A stretch of DNA of 64,000 bases from Atopsyche davidsoni (GCA_022113835.1 JAILWY010000027.1:7132501-7196500), one strand, 5' to 3'. Positions 23,061 to 36,735 are shown, counted from the first letter of the stretch. Notes: generated from the sequence alone by a model not told the origin. Translations and numbers: made by a program.

Positions 23061-25440
23061 AATATAAAATAGTAGGTACAGAGAAGCGTTTATTTTTTCT
23101 TTGTTCTTGTCTATGAAATTACTCTCCGAGACCGCGGCCTGGGCTGCGGTTACAGGAATAAAAAGATACAAAAATTCAATACAAGACACACTACCTATGC
23201 ATACGCCTACCCACCTTAAAATACTCAAAGGTTTCGTTGACTTATTCCCGATTTTATAGCATGGTATGCATAAAAAAACTTTCTGATTGTAGTAAATGAA
23301 AAATTATTTATAATTAATGTATACTAGTAAATTCAATTTTACACTAAGAGCATCTTTTAAAAATAAACTTAAGAAGTAAATAAACACATCATAATACTAT
23401 TGCGTCGATCATCAAAGCAGTGAATATAATTAGTTTTTTCTTTCTCTTGTATAACTCTTTTAGTTTTCTAGTTTTAAATTGAAAAAATAAGCACGTGTAT
23501 AAATCTTAATAAATAAGTATATTATTTTTTATTGTTTTATGTCAATTAAGAGCTTGTGGATGTTAAATGAAACTTTTGATTAGAATTTACGACTCCCAAA
23601 ATGCTTAGTAAAATGAGTAATGGTATGCACAAAGCCGGGAACATTCCGAGTATCGCGCGGCGGAGCTTGATATGCTCCAAGTTTCTGACTAACAATTACG
23701 TGTTTCTCCATGAGCATGGAAGTTCATTGACTCAGATAGGTTAACCAATTAAACAACCCGATACAATCTCAGTTGCGACACTACAGCATTTTTTCCATTA
23801 AAAATAATGCTGTTTTTGGAGGGTAATTTGAGAGATTTACAATTCAAATTTGTTTTAATCTAAAGATGCATTTAGCCGGCGTGGAGGGGGGTGAGACAAT
23901 GAGATATTGTATTCGATTTCTGGAAGATTACGAAAATCTTTACATGAATATAAAGCCCGAGCAATTAGCCATCGCAGTTAAAATAATCATACAAGTGGGA
24001 AGCTGAGAGCTTTGTAATTATTGTTACTCTATATGGCATGTTAATAACGAACCGCGAACAAAAAAATTGCGCCCAAACAGATGAATATGAATAATTATGA
24101 AAGTTGCTTTGGTGAAATAAATAATAATACATCTGACACTACAGTCAGGGCCAAATTTTACCTGCAAAAAATAGACAAAGGCACCTACTATTGAGCCATC
24201 TCAGTGTCAGTACCTGAACCACCCTGAAATATACTGAAAAATATACATTCAACTATTTGACTGAGTTTAAATAGTATTTTATAAGATCTCAATGTATCAA
24301 TAATTCAAGCTTGAACACTGCATTGATAGTTTCCTAAAATCTTATACTGATATGCCATATTTTCAATTGAATTTTGCACTCTCAAGGTATTAAATCTAAC
24401 CAGTGTGTTAAATAGAAACCAATGTAAGTTTAATTCCACAAATGTATTTATATATTACAAAGCAATAAACTATCTTCATTGCGTACGCACTCGCAGACAG
24501 TTTTGCATAAGACAGTCAAGCGAGAATAATCAACCATGAGTACGGTGCCTAAGTGCTGGTGTCTATAAGTCACCTGCGCGGCTGGCCAGGTTTGAAGGTT
24601 AGAATTAATTTGCCTCAAATGTTCAGGTTGGTACAGTGCATCAATCATATTTTTTCAGGAATGCGAAGGCTCGGATGAATTATTTTCTAGCCGCGGCTAG
24701 ATACGGTCGCGGTGGAAATCGGTACCGGCGTATTACTGGCACCTTTCGAATGTCTGCCTCTAATCAATCTACATGTCAATGTGCATGACTATTATGGTAA
24801 TAACTAAATAAACCGCAACCGATTATATACAGAGAACCCGAGTTGACCAATGTAACATTTTTCTTATGCACAATAAGCGGAACCGTTTTTTTTCGATTCA
24901 AGTGTATTAACTAATAATATATATAACTCGCTCCACTAAAGTATATTTTAATTTAAAAATATATATTTTTTAATGATATCGAATATATGACATACAGCAT
25001 TTCATTAAAAATCGTTGTCAGTTGAGATGTCGGTATATTTGCTCAGTGGTAAAAGAAGTAGGCTATAAATCTTTAGTGTGTACTTTCTCCAAGCTTTTAT
25101 CAAATGCGTTGCATTGCACATAATTTTCAGCTCTAGTATAAAAAAAAGTTAATCGTTTCTGATTCTTGTTATTACTTTAATTCATAGTTAAATTTTGCAT
25201 CGATGGTTTAGAATATCTGCAAACTTTTTTAGGCACGTCTGGACTGGGCGGTACTTCTGGGTAAAAAAATAATGTAGAGGTCATTCTTCGTGAGCGGATT
25301 TTGACTCTTCCTGTATTTTTCCTTTCTCTTCTGCGCTTTATAATCTAATCGATTCGTTCTGAATAAGAATATAAATTTATGCAGATGAAAATCATCGTAT
25401 TGAGACTGCAAGGCATTAATTTCGGGGAAAATAGTTTCAA
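23061..25440. other. AT-rich intron with minor GC patches
   Basis: Small patches at 23630-23700 and 24670-24745. The latter holds the perfect 14-bp palindrome CTAGCCGCGGCTAG at 24687-24700. AAATTTTGCATCGATGGT (about 25191-25208) is an 18-bp exact repeat of 3528-3545. No gene recognised. Confidence 0.5.
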
Positions 25441-26000
25441 TGCTATCAAAATCTTTCACAATGATTTGAATTCACCGGCAAGTGTGATTGCGCGTCAGAA
25501 TTTTCACAATTACTCGTAGAGTTCACGGCTTCGGAGGCAATTACACCGATTCACACAATTTCCCTGATAAAAATCAAACTTAACTCAATTCAATTCGATT
25601 TTCAGCGAATTAGCATAGCCGGTCACGGAACGCCATATCAATTAACTTAGAAAATAACACAATCTAAATTTTATCGGAGCATCCCGAGCGTGTACGGAGT
25701 CTCCCGAAGTACGACGAATTAATAAATTCTACCGGCGTCCTATATTAGTGACGTACTCTTTACAAGCCGGCGTTTTTGGCTAGATGCTAGAACACTACTA
25801 AAGGCCCGCGCTGTAGGGGCCGACCCAATTAACTGTCTCTCTCTTCCGCGCGGGACATGATCTATGGCTCTCGCTCTGACACCAAAATGCCTATGCATTC
25901 CATAATATCTAGAGTCCCCCCTCCCCACTGGGACTTTTTAATGGCGGCGATCAGCTGTTTTAGGATATTAGGTCTGCGCGCTGCGTCGAGCGTAAATAGT
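25441..26000. promoter_or_regulatory. Intronic GC-richer island; part shares an end word with the 3672 SINE
   Basis: Moderately GC-rich DNA with AATGGCGGCGATCAGC near 25941 (YY1/Pho-like). TAGATGCTAGAACAC at 25782-25796 matches the distal end of the SINE-like fragment at 3672 exactly over 15 bp, so a decayed copy of that element may lie here. The rest is candidate regulatory DNA. Confidence 0.3.
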
Positions 26001-27650
26001 CGAGTTCGATTCAATAAATAAATCTCATAAAATAATTCACGTAATTATTTTAACAATTATTTAAGGTACCGATTTAAGGTATAAATAACTTGTATTTATA
26101 AACGCCTTTTTTAAGTTTATTCATTTTTTTCTGTGGATATTTAGATACACCTACGACTTTATGCATGAATTTAAATAAATCAAATGCGTTGGTTTAGGCC
26201 AATAAATTAAAATAATGAATAGGAAGAAAGATAGATATCTATGATATTTAAAAAAAATAATTACAGTTTTGAGATTACATAATTTGATTTAAGTTTTTAC
26301 ATAGCGCAGAATATTTTTTTTTAACTTTCTGTACCTCCATAAATACTAACTCACATTAATTGAACTAATTGGACGATAAATCTAGGAATAGACAGCTTTT
26401 CAAGATTATCTTTGAGAATACAAGATTTTAATCATTTCATATCTGGGTTATTTTTTCACGTATTGAGTAATATGTTTTAAATTTAAATTTACAATTTTCA
26501 AATAACCGTAAACCTTTCAGCGTTGAAGCAGATTGATTTTGTTTGAAGTCACTTGCGAAATATTGAAAAAACTTATTTCAAGGGATATAATACAAACTTA
26601 ATTATATCCGTTGATAAAAATTTTATTCAATATAAAAACCTACGTACGTAATACACCATATTTATTTATAGAGTTAGGTAAAAAAAACCAGTAGCCATTA
26701 ATGCTTTTTCTTTGACTGCTGTAAGAGCCGCTCCAAAACAAGAATGCTCTGAACAAAAGTGCAGGCTGCTACAAGAACTATTCCATGATCCGATATTTTT
26801 TAGTACGCATTTATGTTAGCAGCTTTTTTAACGAAGTTTAAGCGAATGAACCTGCTTCGAATCCTAATTTATAATTCTTTTATATAGCTGGTCAACTTAG
26901 TTAGCATTTTATAAACAAGTAAAATGCTATAATTAATGATACCGTTGTGTTTGAGATAGAAAGCCTTAAAATATATATAAAAATGTTTTAAAATATATAT
27001 TGGTTGTTATTTTTATTTTAAAAACATATATACGCAATTTATAGCACATAAAGTTGTCAAAAGAAATATTTTAATATTTAACACGTTTTTTTCAAGATAT
27101 TTACTGTAGTAATCTGTCAAAAAACATCCTACGCCTTATGTTCAAAATTATCAACAACCATTGTCTGACTCTAAGAACAGAAATACTTTTCTGTTTTGGA
27201 GAAAATTTAATTAAACAATTTTATTTGTAATCCACAATGAAATAAAATGTACGAAATTATTATATATTTATTGTAATGAGATGTAGCAATTCAGACACAG
27301 ATGAAATTAATTAAAACTGCTTCTGACTGCTCATTAATGTATCCATATTCATTGTTTTAATTCTTTCATGTTTGATTGTATTTAAAAATAATATTATACA
27401 TATTTATGAATAAAAAATAAAATGCCTTTCAATAGATATTTATAGTAGTTAGAGACAAAATTGCACTTTTTTGGGTAATGTAGTATATATTAAGTTTTTA
27501 TGCCAGTAGTTATTAGACATGTAACATCGTTTGCAGGAAATTGATTTTTTTGCAATATAAATGGCGAAATTGCGTCCAGAATTTTGAATATTAACATGTG
27601 ACATAAGTTATTGTTAATATTTTCATATTAGCATTAACTAATTAGTATTA
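26001..27650. other. AT-rich intron, nothing recognised
   Basis: No gene, RNA or clear repeat. Patch near 26715-26790 (GTAAGAGCCGCTCC...) is slightly GC-richer and unassigned. Confidence 0.6.
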
Positions 27651-27950
27651 ACAGCGCCTCAGAATCTCCCAATACCAGCACGCTCATCTCCTCCGCGGCA
27701 GACTCGCCCGGGCGGTCGCACGGAGAGTGCTCCGCATCGGCGATAAATTGTATTTAATTAATTATCTGTCATTAACTTCTTTACTGCAGCGGAGATATCT
27801 CGTTCTCGGTCGCATACCTCGGCAGCGGGAGTCGAACCCTGGCCCCTCGGCTCTCTGCAAGCCGCCGACTAGACCGAGGAAGCGAAACGCTTTGGAGTCC
27901 GCTGTAAGGAGCTCTGACCACGCCATTCTTTAAGGCGGCAGCTGCCGAGC
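27651..27950 (-). mobile_element. tRNA-like sequence in a GC island, probable SINE head
   Basis: On the minus strand GGTCTAGTCGGCGG (A-box, about 27864-27877) is followed about 30 bp later by GGGTTCGACTCCC (B-box, about 27827-27839). The A-box resembles that of tRNA-Glu (GGTCTAGTGG). The interval between boxes is about 5 nt shorter than in an intact tRNA-Glu and an anticodon arm cannot be drawn with confidence, so a tRNA-derived SINE or tRNA pseudogene is more likely than a working tRNA. The rest of the island (27660-27730) is GC-rich and may be its body. Confidence 0.5.
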
Positions 27951-28900
27951 GTCGTTCAAAATGAAACCTCGGAAACCAAAATATATTCCCACCTTTAAAC
28001 CATTAAATTCCTAACTATTTTAAGTGACTGATAGTTTGAAAATATTTAAATAAACTTATCCAATTATTTTTTTGCAGAAATCCAATTTTGTAATTACAGG
28101 TAGGTAGGTACATCGCCGGATTGGTTCCTTGAAATATCATGTAATAATATTATTACCTGTTACGAAATAGCCTCCCGTTTTTGTTATTTTAATTTTTATT
28201 AGATTTTTTATGCGATAGGGAATCTATTGTTTTTTGATGCTTCAAAGAGCCGCTACCAAAACTTTTAGAAATAAAGAATTTTAAATATTTATGTGGGACT
28301 TGACAAAATTCTTGAAAAAGATAATAAATTAGACATTTTTGAATAATTTTAATTTATTGATAGTTACCAAATCTGTGTTTTTATAATTGGACTTTAATGA
28401 ATTCTTGCTATTCATACACATATATGTTTTCTTTTCAAAAATGCAATAATAATTAGGTGCCTAGGAACATAAATTAAAAAGAGGAAAAAAAATTACAATT
28501 AACATATGAGTTTGTTTGATTATTTCACAATTTTTTATTACTTTTCTTTATAGTATAACATCAAAATTAGAAATAAATATCTGTAATAAATATATGTATA
28601 TGTTTTTTTTATGAATAAAAGATACTACTACCTGAAGGAGATAAAAAATATAATTACTTTATTTTTTAAAAAATGTGAAATCACTGAAAATAAGTAACAA
28701 AAAATAAAAATTAAAAATGGGTCATACATTTTTTGATAAAAATGTATACATATAAAATCGACAGCAACATATGAAGTTGTTTTTTTTATAGCAAATATTA
28801 TAATATGAAGTTTTAAGTATATCATTAAATACAATCAAAAGCCACAATTTAATTGTCACATAAGACCATAAACTAACAGATTCACCGTTTTAGATAAGAG
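27951..28900. other. AT-rich intron, nothing recognised
   Basis: Contains a GTAGGTAGGTA run near 28101-28111, a simple motif common in lepidopteran DNA. No gene. Confidence 0.6.
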
Positions 28901-29630
28901 TGTTAGAAAAATAGATCACTCTTTTGTTGAATGGCCGCCCCGTAGAAAGCTCTTCCATTAGGGTACATCTTCACTTTTTGTTATCTTCCCATTCGGATTT
29001 GATTGGCTCCCGTCTCCGTCGCTATCAATAAATCGTGCGGTTTGCTTCATCTCCTACAAAATGCTTGTTACAATTCCAAAAAAGATTAGATCTACCGCAG
29101 CCCTGACTAAAGAGAGGCCCGTTCTTAAAGGGTAAAATAAATTACTACCTTCAACTTCTCACACACTAGATAAAACCGCTGAAAAAGCAAAGCTTCCACC
29201 GAGGCGACTACAGAAGTACACACCGAATCGCATACACTGAACAAACAACCTTGAAGTTTAAAAAAAAATTAAAAATATAATGCAAAAGTCGAGTTGCGCA
29301 GGTTCGAGGTCACGCCACTAGTTTTTGTGATGGATTATGATATGAGCTCTGGTTGTGAACCAATTGGCCGGTTTTGATTGTTGAGGGCTCACTCCGGAGG
29401 ACGATGATTGGGTCTAATGTATGACGTGTGGCGTGGTGTGCGTGCACGCGAGAGTGTGTGTGTCGGTGTGTGTCGGTGTGTCTATGTGTGTCGATGTGTG
29501 CGATGCGCTGCCGAGGCGGTTTCTTGACATGATCGTGACGTCACGGAGAGCGGCTACAAATTTTTAATAATGCTCTACAGGTATCGGTGTGAGGTGGCCA
29601 GCAGTCGGTTGACGAGCTGAAGCATGGAAA
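28901..29630. promoter_or_regulatory. GC-richer intron segment with a TG-rich minisatellite
   Basis: Patches at 28930-29240 and 29280-29620. Between 29454 and 29503 lies a short TG-rich array with a roughly 10-bp unit (TGTGTGTCGG and variants). GATCGTGACGTCACGGAG near 29530 contains another TGACGTCA palindrome. Candidate regulatory DNA; no gene. Confidence 0.35.
29454..29503. repeat. TG-rich 10-bp minisatellite
   Basis: Units GTGTGTGTCG / GTGTGTCTAT / GTGTGTCGAT repeat with a period of about 10 bp, about one helical turn. Probably polymorphic. Confidence 0.75.
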
Positions 29631-30880
29631 TAATATTTTTTATACAAATTTTTGAGATTATTTTTGAACTCAAGAGCATTACTTACAAAACATGGTAACA
29701 CAATGAAATCTTTAAAAAATCAATATTAATCAAAACGAAAATATTATAAAATAAGTAGATTTGAATTTTAAGTCTCATGTTTAAATAATCAATGTTGCAG
29801 AAGTTCGTTAGTTTTTAGGGTAATAATTGTATTTTATAAGTATTTCGTTTATATTTCGCATATATTTTTTTTGAAAAGCCAGTTTTCAATATTAACAGAA
29901 AAAATTTAAATATTTATTCAAACTATCTTCAAAATATGATTTTTATAAAATACTTACAAATCTATAATTTAATTCAAAGAGTGCCATTATTAAATATTTA
30001 GCATGAAAGTATCATTAGTTGTATTTAAATTGAATTGAATTAAATAATTTTACTTGATAATGAATGCAATTTATGCATTCGCAGATACAGCATGTTATTT
30101 GTTTAAGAAATATCGATCAAACCAGTTTTTATCGTAATCGAAATGAATGTGTATGTTTTATTTTGGTTGTTATATAAAATATTTTAAAATCGAGTGAAAT
30201 GGTTCTTCACTTCATGTTCAGTGTCGAAATACCAAGTAGGCAGATGTACAGTGCGTACATAAATAATGTTGCTACAGTTCTTAAAAATATAATCAACTAA
30301 CGTTGTTCACCATCTGAAAATATTTAAATCAGAACATCTTATTAAACTGAGATACTAAATTATCTAATCTGCAACACCCATTTTTTATATGCACAGCAGT
30401 GTAGAGCAGACTCGTTTTTAATTATTTTAAAATTTAAATCATTGCAATAATAAATTATAAACGCCAAAGTATTTTAAATCAGTTGTACTGAACTATAATT
30501 TTATGATTCTTGATGTTATAATTTAGTTATTTTTTGTGCCCAGTCGATGCATAATAATGATTTTGAATTACGGAGATGCAGTAATTATGTTTAAATAACT
30601 GTAACTCGTTTTTTTATTTTATTATCCAAAATTATATATATTTAATGTAGAGCTTCCGTTTTTGCATAACGACTGCACTAATTGAGCGAATTTAAAATGC
30701 AAAATCGTTTCATAGGAATCAATAAACAGTTTAGTATAATCTGTGCGCGATAAGGACGCAATATATGAGTTACTATTTACCAAAAAGAGTGAGGAAAGAA
30801 ATCAGAGAGCAAATTTTGAAATGCCGTATCTCTCAATGCGGTTTCCAAGTGAAGTTCACCGATTGCTTGCGTTCCTTTAT
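29631..30880. other. AT-rich intron, nothing recognised
   Basis: No gene or repeat of note. Confidence 0.6.
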
Positions 30881-32280
30881 CCAATCACAGGAAGACACGT
30901 ACGTGCAAAGATAGGCAATTATATGCGTCTAAGCGAAGAAGGTGTATAAATATACGAGCGTTTCCTTCCTCGGCGATTGATTTATCCTCGGGGGTTAGCC
31001 ATGATGGATTTTTTGTTCGTGCATGTATAGAGGAAAAAAATTGAACGAGGAATATGATTCACGAAAAAAACATTGCGGTCAAACGAGATTTATAATCTCG
31101 ATGCACGAAGATGATGATTGCGCGGGAAGCGTTTTTAAAATAATTTTTAGTGGCGGCCATCGAAAGAGACGCCGACTCGGATAGGCGAGATGCTAAACCC
31201 GGGAGCGAGAGCGCTATGTGCGGAGATTGTGATCGAGTGCTATTCATTAGCACCCCTTGCCGAATGACCCTCGCCAAAACGCCGGTACCGAGCAGGGTGA
31301 CTATTTGTTTACGCGCACTGTGTGAACGCAATAAACTTTCAGGCTCGAAAAGCATTAAGAAATACTTTTGAAATTTACGCGACTAGATCAATACCGAAGG
31401 AAAGTTTTTGTGTTGGCGTACCGCGCCTAAAATAACCGAAGACAAAGCCTCAAAGAATTTAAAAAATTACGGGACAGAAACAATAGAAGCGACTTCTTTT
31501 AAATTTCTTTTACAAAACCACTGACGCAACCTTGCGTTTTATGGCCGCAAAGCAAATAGAAATGTGCAAGCTTTGTCCCGCTCCCATTGACGGTCTCCTT
31601 CTTAAAAAACTGGACAGAATACCTGCAAACCGATCAAAAGAAAAACACTAAAAAAGGTAGGAAGACGACACGTAGCACGAAAAAAAAACGAACAAAGATG
31701 TTCCCTTAATGATAATGTTCTCCCAAATTCATGGATGCCCCTAAAATTATTATCTAGAGAAACCGTTAGGCCGCCCGGAGAATGGCTTGACCATTTTTTA
31801 CGTCCGCCGCATGACGCCGCGTACAATAGAAAGCTGCATACAAAAATTCAAATGCTCAAAACGAAATGCGGTATTAAAATAATCACGCTGAGGGTAGCTC
31901 AGCTTTCGATATCATCCCTTAAGTGCAGTCAGTCCCACCCCGCTGAGGGTAAACGCATGACGCGTCGCACTCTGCAGTGCGTTTATCAATTGGATCGAGT
32001 TTTTTTTTTTTTTTTTCTTGAGTGTGCGTTTTTGGTGTGAAATTGCAGTGGCTGATTAGGCGCGGTGCTCGAGCGCGTCCCGAGGTGATGGGTTTTGAAT
32101 TAGTGCTGAAGTGACCGAGAAGCTGCCTCGGGAGCACCGGCAGATGCGCTCTCCGCGGCGGCCATTGCATCGCTATTATTGGCCCGATCCGGAGTGCATT
32201 AGCGCGGGCTTCCCGGCGAAACTCTAGTCGAGATTTTTTTGGTTCCAAGTGGTATTTAAAAGCCGCATCGAATGAGCGGT
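30881..32280. promoter_or_regulatory. Longest intronic GC-richer block, with Exd-Hox and YY1-like words
   Basis: About 1.4 kb of raised GC. It holds TGATTTAT (30978-30985) in GCGATTGATTTATCC, GTGGCGGCCATCG near 31151, and GCGGCGGCCATTGC near 32156 (Pho/YY1-like). Overlapping frames on both strands have no domains and are composition artefacts. A T14 run lies near 32000-32017. Candidate enhancer or Polycomb target. Confidence 0.35.
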
Positions 32281-33060
32281 TCAGGTGACTTAATCGGTTG
32301 TATTTACGAGATAGTTAAGTGTTTGTGTAACATGACTTATTGGTGTATTAAGTGTGGTCGCAATACTAATGAGCAAACTTAAGAACTTTAAACTATTTTA
32401 CAATTGAGCTCATGTTTGAATAGCAAGATATGATTGTATTGCGATATTGTTTCATTTTATTTTAATAATGTTTTCATTGTGCTATTTGAAAAGAAAAGAT
32501 AATTTAAAAATGTATTCTTGTTTATATTCTCAAGCATTGATTAAAAAGGATATTAATTTTACTTACTTCTGTTTTATGTATATTTATGTTAAACTTTAAT
32601 TAATTTTTTTACTGATTGTGTAATTAATAAAAAAACACTATGTTTAAGGTATTTGTCAAAGCGTGTTGCTTGTATGTAATTAATGATGAGGAATTGTATA
32701 TTTATGTAAGGAGCTTGTTAATTTTGACCAGAGCTCGTAATGTATTTCATTATAATTGTATATTTCAAAATATCGCTATCAAGATCGAAAAATAATTTTA
32801 ACTACTAAGTACATACACCTAGTATAGTTTCCCACAACCTGGAAACTTTGCCTTGTAGATAGATACGATAAAGCTTCAAGATGCCTATCAGTACGCACTC
32901 ACCATTTTAACCTTACCGGCTGCATTAACCTTCTAAAATAAGCGTAGCTTTTCATTTGATCGCAAAACAAAGAACGCAAAGGTAATAGTTCACATGCATG
33001 CGATATTATATTAGTCAAATGTACCCATAAATTCACATGTTTTGCTAAAACGGAAGGGTG
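32281..33060. other. AT-rich intron, nothing recognised
   Basis: No gene, repeat or motif cluster seen. Confidence 0.6.
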
Positions 33061-33640
33061 AGAGAACTTCCCTTGTTGTGCGAAATATCAAATAAAGTTC
33101 TGGTCCTACTCAAACGGTCGTATTTCACGGGAATTTTTAAATAATAACGCAGAGATACCGGCCGGCGCTGCACTCCCTCGCTGCGGAAGCTTCGTTATTT
33201 ATCGGCATTTTTTCCCCTTTGTTTGGACTACTTTGTCTTCGACCGCTGTCTATACTAAAGCGTATAAACATCTTGAGGAAACTTCTAATATCAAACAAAA
33301 TATCTCTCCTTTCGGATTTTCCGCGATCGATAGACACGCAGGCCGCGGCCCGAGCGGGATATCATAACCCCGGCGATTCGGGATTTTTTACAAACGCACT
33401 GGAAATCGTTTCAAACTTGCGGCGATTAGTTCGCGCTCACGTGTCGGGAAACTTTTCAGCTCGCGCCGCCTTCCGAGCCGCGATCGATCGACATGCGAGC
33501 GGTTGACACGAGACATCCTCCGCCGAGAGCCGGCGCCTATTTTCTCATTATTGCTGTTGTATCTAAAGTGAACAATTAATGTAACAATAAAATTATTGGC
33601 CTCGCTGAGAGCGCTCACACGGGGTCAAGTAGTCGTGGCG
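33061..33640. promoter_or_regulatory. Intronic GC island
   Basis: CpG-rich words GGCCGGCGC, GGCCGCGGCCCG and CGATCGATCGAC. The frames on both strands overlap each other and lack domains. Candidate regulatory element by composition only. Confidence 0.3.
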
Positions 33641-34139
33641 TGTTAAGCGCAATTGAAGGTTTTTTTTGTAAATTTCTTTAATTTTATTTTCAGTCTTCAC
33701 CAATTACGATACATTACTGCCTACTAGCTGACTATTTCACGTCTGACCATAATTATTGCTCATTTACCTCTCAATCTTGCTGATTCCTCTACTTTGCTAT
33801 ACTTATATGTGCTTTTACCTCATCATCACAATTAAATTCTTACCATAAGCTTTGTTGTATTACGTTTTGCTGCAAATATGAACTGTTGAAACTGTCAATA
33901 AACAATTGATATTTGACTAAAATGTGTACACAAAAAATTAAAAGTATCCCTATCGGAGAAAGAAAACAATTTTATTTATTATCAACTTATTTATCTGCGC
34001 TTGCATAAAATGCGCTTAGTGTGGCGTAATAAGCATCACATATTTAAAAAAATAACACTGCCCACAGTTTTGAATTCTAACAAGTAACTGAACATACAAA
34101 AATACACAGTATTACAGCGAGATGATACATTAAATATAA

Positions 34140-34620
34140 ACAGAGCACTACCGTCGCGGGAGCACTACTGTTACCTCAGAATTAGTCACCTTCCACTGTA
34201 AGAGGCGTTGGAATTAATTACCTGCACAGCAGCTTCCATCAAACGGCAATAAAACACCCGGCAGGTGTATTCAAATTCGAGTCTCACTACGGCCCATAAA
34301 ACGACTATAAAAGTAGAGTCAACACGGCTCGGGAGCACGTCCCGGGCGGGACGAGACTGCCGGCCGTGCCGCCGCGGAGCTCCGTAAACTATCCGCGCCG
34401 TGCACTTCCCGTGTTTACCTTCAGCCGCGCATTCGCAGGTAAGCACCTGAGTGACGGCTATCTGCGACCCGCCGGGTGCGATCTCTGTTTGCTCAATATC
34501 CATCTCGACGCTCGCCCGGCGTAGTAACGCTATTCTAGCTGCCTACACGCGCTGCAACACCGACAACCGAACGGCTATCATCTTTCAGCGCCTTTTTATT
34601 TTGGGTGCAACTGATAGCTT
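34140..34620. promoter_or_regulatory. Intronic GC island
   Basis: A well-bounded island of about 450 bp (for example GGGCGGGACGAG, GCCGCCGCGGAGC). A minus-strand frame of 105 codons spans it; it is Arg/Cys-mixed with no known domain and I do not call it a gene. TTCGCAG|GTAAGC near 34440 is a good donor-like word on the + strand. Confidence 0.3.
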
Positions 34621-36187
34621 TTAAAGATCAAGACATTGGCCGGTTCCCGTTTTCAAAGTGTGTAAACAGCTTTACCGAAGCTCGTAATCAATTCAGTACA
34701 TTACTCGTCTGTCATATAATGTAATTTTTACAACTGATAATTATTTGTAAATAAATCATTTACACATTGACGCGATAAAAACTATTTGAATAAAACGTAT
34801 GTTTTTCGCAATAATAAATATTTCGTGTTCTTCAAACTTGGCGAGAATGTAATTGAATATAGAAATTTGTAAATAAAATCAATCTACAAGTATTTTGTAA
34901 TTTCTGTTACAGCATCATGCCTTCTTATCCATGTTTATACCTTTGAGCTTTTAAAAAGAGATTTAGCTAAAAAAATTATATTTAATATAAAATTTATGCT
35001 TGTTATTATAAATTTATTATTCGCACAAAGATAAAATTATTCGGCCTTGTCAACTTTTTTAAAACTAAGATGAATTTATAAAAAAAAAACATCGCCAAAA
35101 CTGGACCAAACAACAATGATGTAGTGAAATAACGATTTAAGTCGCTAGAAATCAAAAGATTAAAATTGGCCTTTTACCAGTTGAATACTTTGTAATGAAC
35201 GTATTTTATGGTATTTATTTTAATACTAAAATATATATTTACTCCACGTCAAAAATTTATTTATTATCAACCTTCAAAATAGGCAGATGTTTATGTCTGA
35301 CTCACTTCCTAGTTTCAGTTCTTACTTATATACGAAGATCTTCAGCATTTACGTGGCCACTATAATTAACGGCGTAACTATTTTATGATTATTCGTGATT
35401 TATTTAATTCACTACTAATTGCTTTTTTTCTATATTTGTACCAATTTCAAGAACACTTACGCATAAATCTTTAAAAAAAAAATCTAAAGAAAGGAAAAGC
35501 AAACAAAGCCAAAGACACCAATAATAACCGAGACAAGGAACCAGCAGATTGGGCTATTAGCTACTCGGTAGAGAGTTTTATGTTCACGCGTAAATAACAT
35601 AAGAATTTATTACTCCTAATTGAGATTTCTTTTGTACAGACAAAAATACTTATCCGCTCGAATGTGTACTAAGCCAGATGATTCAAACACCGCAAAGAAA
35701 TATACTTTTTAGTTAAAATGTTTATTTATATTAAAATTAGTTAAATGCTTTTATAAAATTATCTTTGAAGAGTTGCGGTCGTAATTTATTATCGATACAA
35801 TATTCAAACGACTCAGTCTTCGCTGCTAATAAATCAGACTTAAAGAATGCTTTGCCGGCGGAATTAAAAGCGGGCCGGCTTGTACAGACAAAAGACTTAT
35901 AAAAACATGTGTTCTTTCATTAAAATCATTATTTTATTGCTGGCGTATAAAGTTGCAGGCCTGATAACGCGTAATTTATGACTAATGTAATTTATAACGC
36001 GAATGCACGCTGCACTGTGCTCGCTTTCACTTTTACTGGACGATAAAAATAACCCTTTTAATTGTTAACACGAATAACGATTAAACAATCGGCTTTTTAT
36101 GCATTTTAAAAAAATGTGACTAAACATTGAACATGCGAAAAGAATTTAGGATTATCAGTTTTATTATGATTTAGCATAAAATAAAAA
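34621..36187. other. AT-rich intron
   Basis: No gene. TGATTTAT at 35396-35403 is a single Exd-Hox-type word in AT-rich context, so weak evidence. Small GGCGGAATTAAAAGCGGGCC patch near 35856. Confidence 0.55.
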
Positions 36188-36258
36188 AGCCAATTTTTGA
36201 AAGAATTCTTTTCTTTCAAAAATTGGCTCACGCTTTTCTTTCTTAGAAAAGCGTGAGC
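36188..36258. repeat. Two overlapping perfect hairpins
   Basis: Hairpin A: AGCCAATTTTTGAAAG (36188-36203) pairs exactly with 36213-36228, 9-nt loop. Hairpin B: GCTCACGCTTTTCT (36226-36239) pairs exactly with AGAAAAGCGTGAGC (36245-36258), 5-nt loop. They share three bases (36226-36228), so both cannot be fully paired at once. The stems (16 and 14 bp) are short for animal microRNA precursors. No known family recognised. Confidence 0.8.
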
Positions 36259-36539
36259 TTAATTTCTTCTATTTAGGATTCACTTTCTAACACGGATATA
36301 AAATCTGGGGTCTCTTGGTTGAGAGACAATGATTTAAATACTTAGCCAACAGATTAAAAAAAAAGAAACAATAGTTAAGGTTAGCTGCAAGTAATAGTAC
36401 AAGGAACGTATGGGAAAAAATCTCGTAGGCTTTGTATTTTTGTACAAGTATTAAGATAATAATTATTTGATATCAATTGATAAGGCCCATGTAACATATA
36501 AATAAACCATTCAAAGAGTAGATAAGCTTTATGAGCTTC

Positions 36540-36735
36540 GAGGTATTTTGCACCGTCTCCACTCGCTTGGAGGCAGTCATTATCAGTTAGTAATTGGGCG
36601 GTCAGAATTCAAAATCAATATGAAAATGCTGTCGGGCTCAAGGACGCCGGGTGACCTTGCCGCTTGGCACGTCTCCGCGCGGTGGGCCGTCCCTGGCCAG
36701 GGCCGGAGTCGGACAAATTAAAAAAGTCCCTTAGC
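36540..36735. promoter_or_regulatory. Intronic GC island with a 12-bp palindrome
   Basis: About 190 bp with GTTAGTAATTGGGCGG (homeodomain TAATTG core) and the perfect palindrome CCCTGGCCAGGG near 36690. Candidate regulatory element. Confidence 0.3.

Noticed and set aside
27815..27880. Functional tRNA gene
   Set aside because: The A-to-B-box distance is about 5 nt too short and no confident anticodon arm can be drawn.
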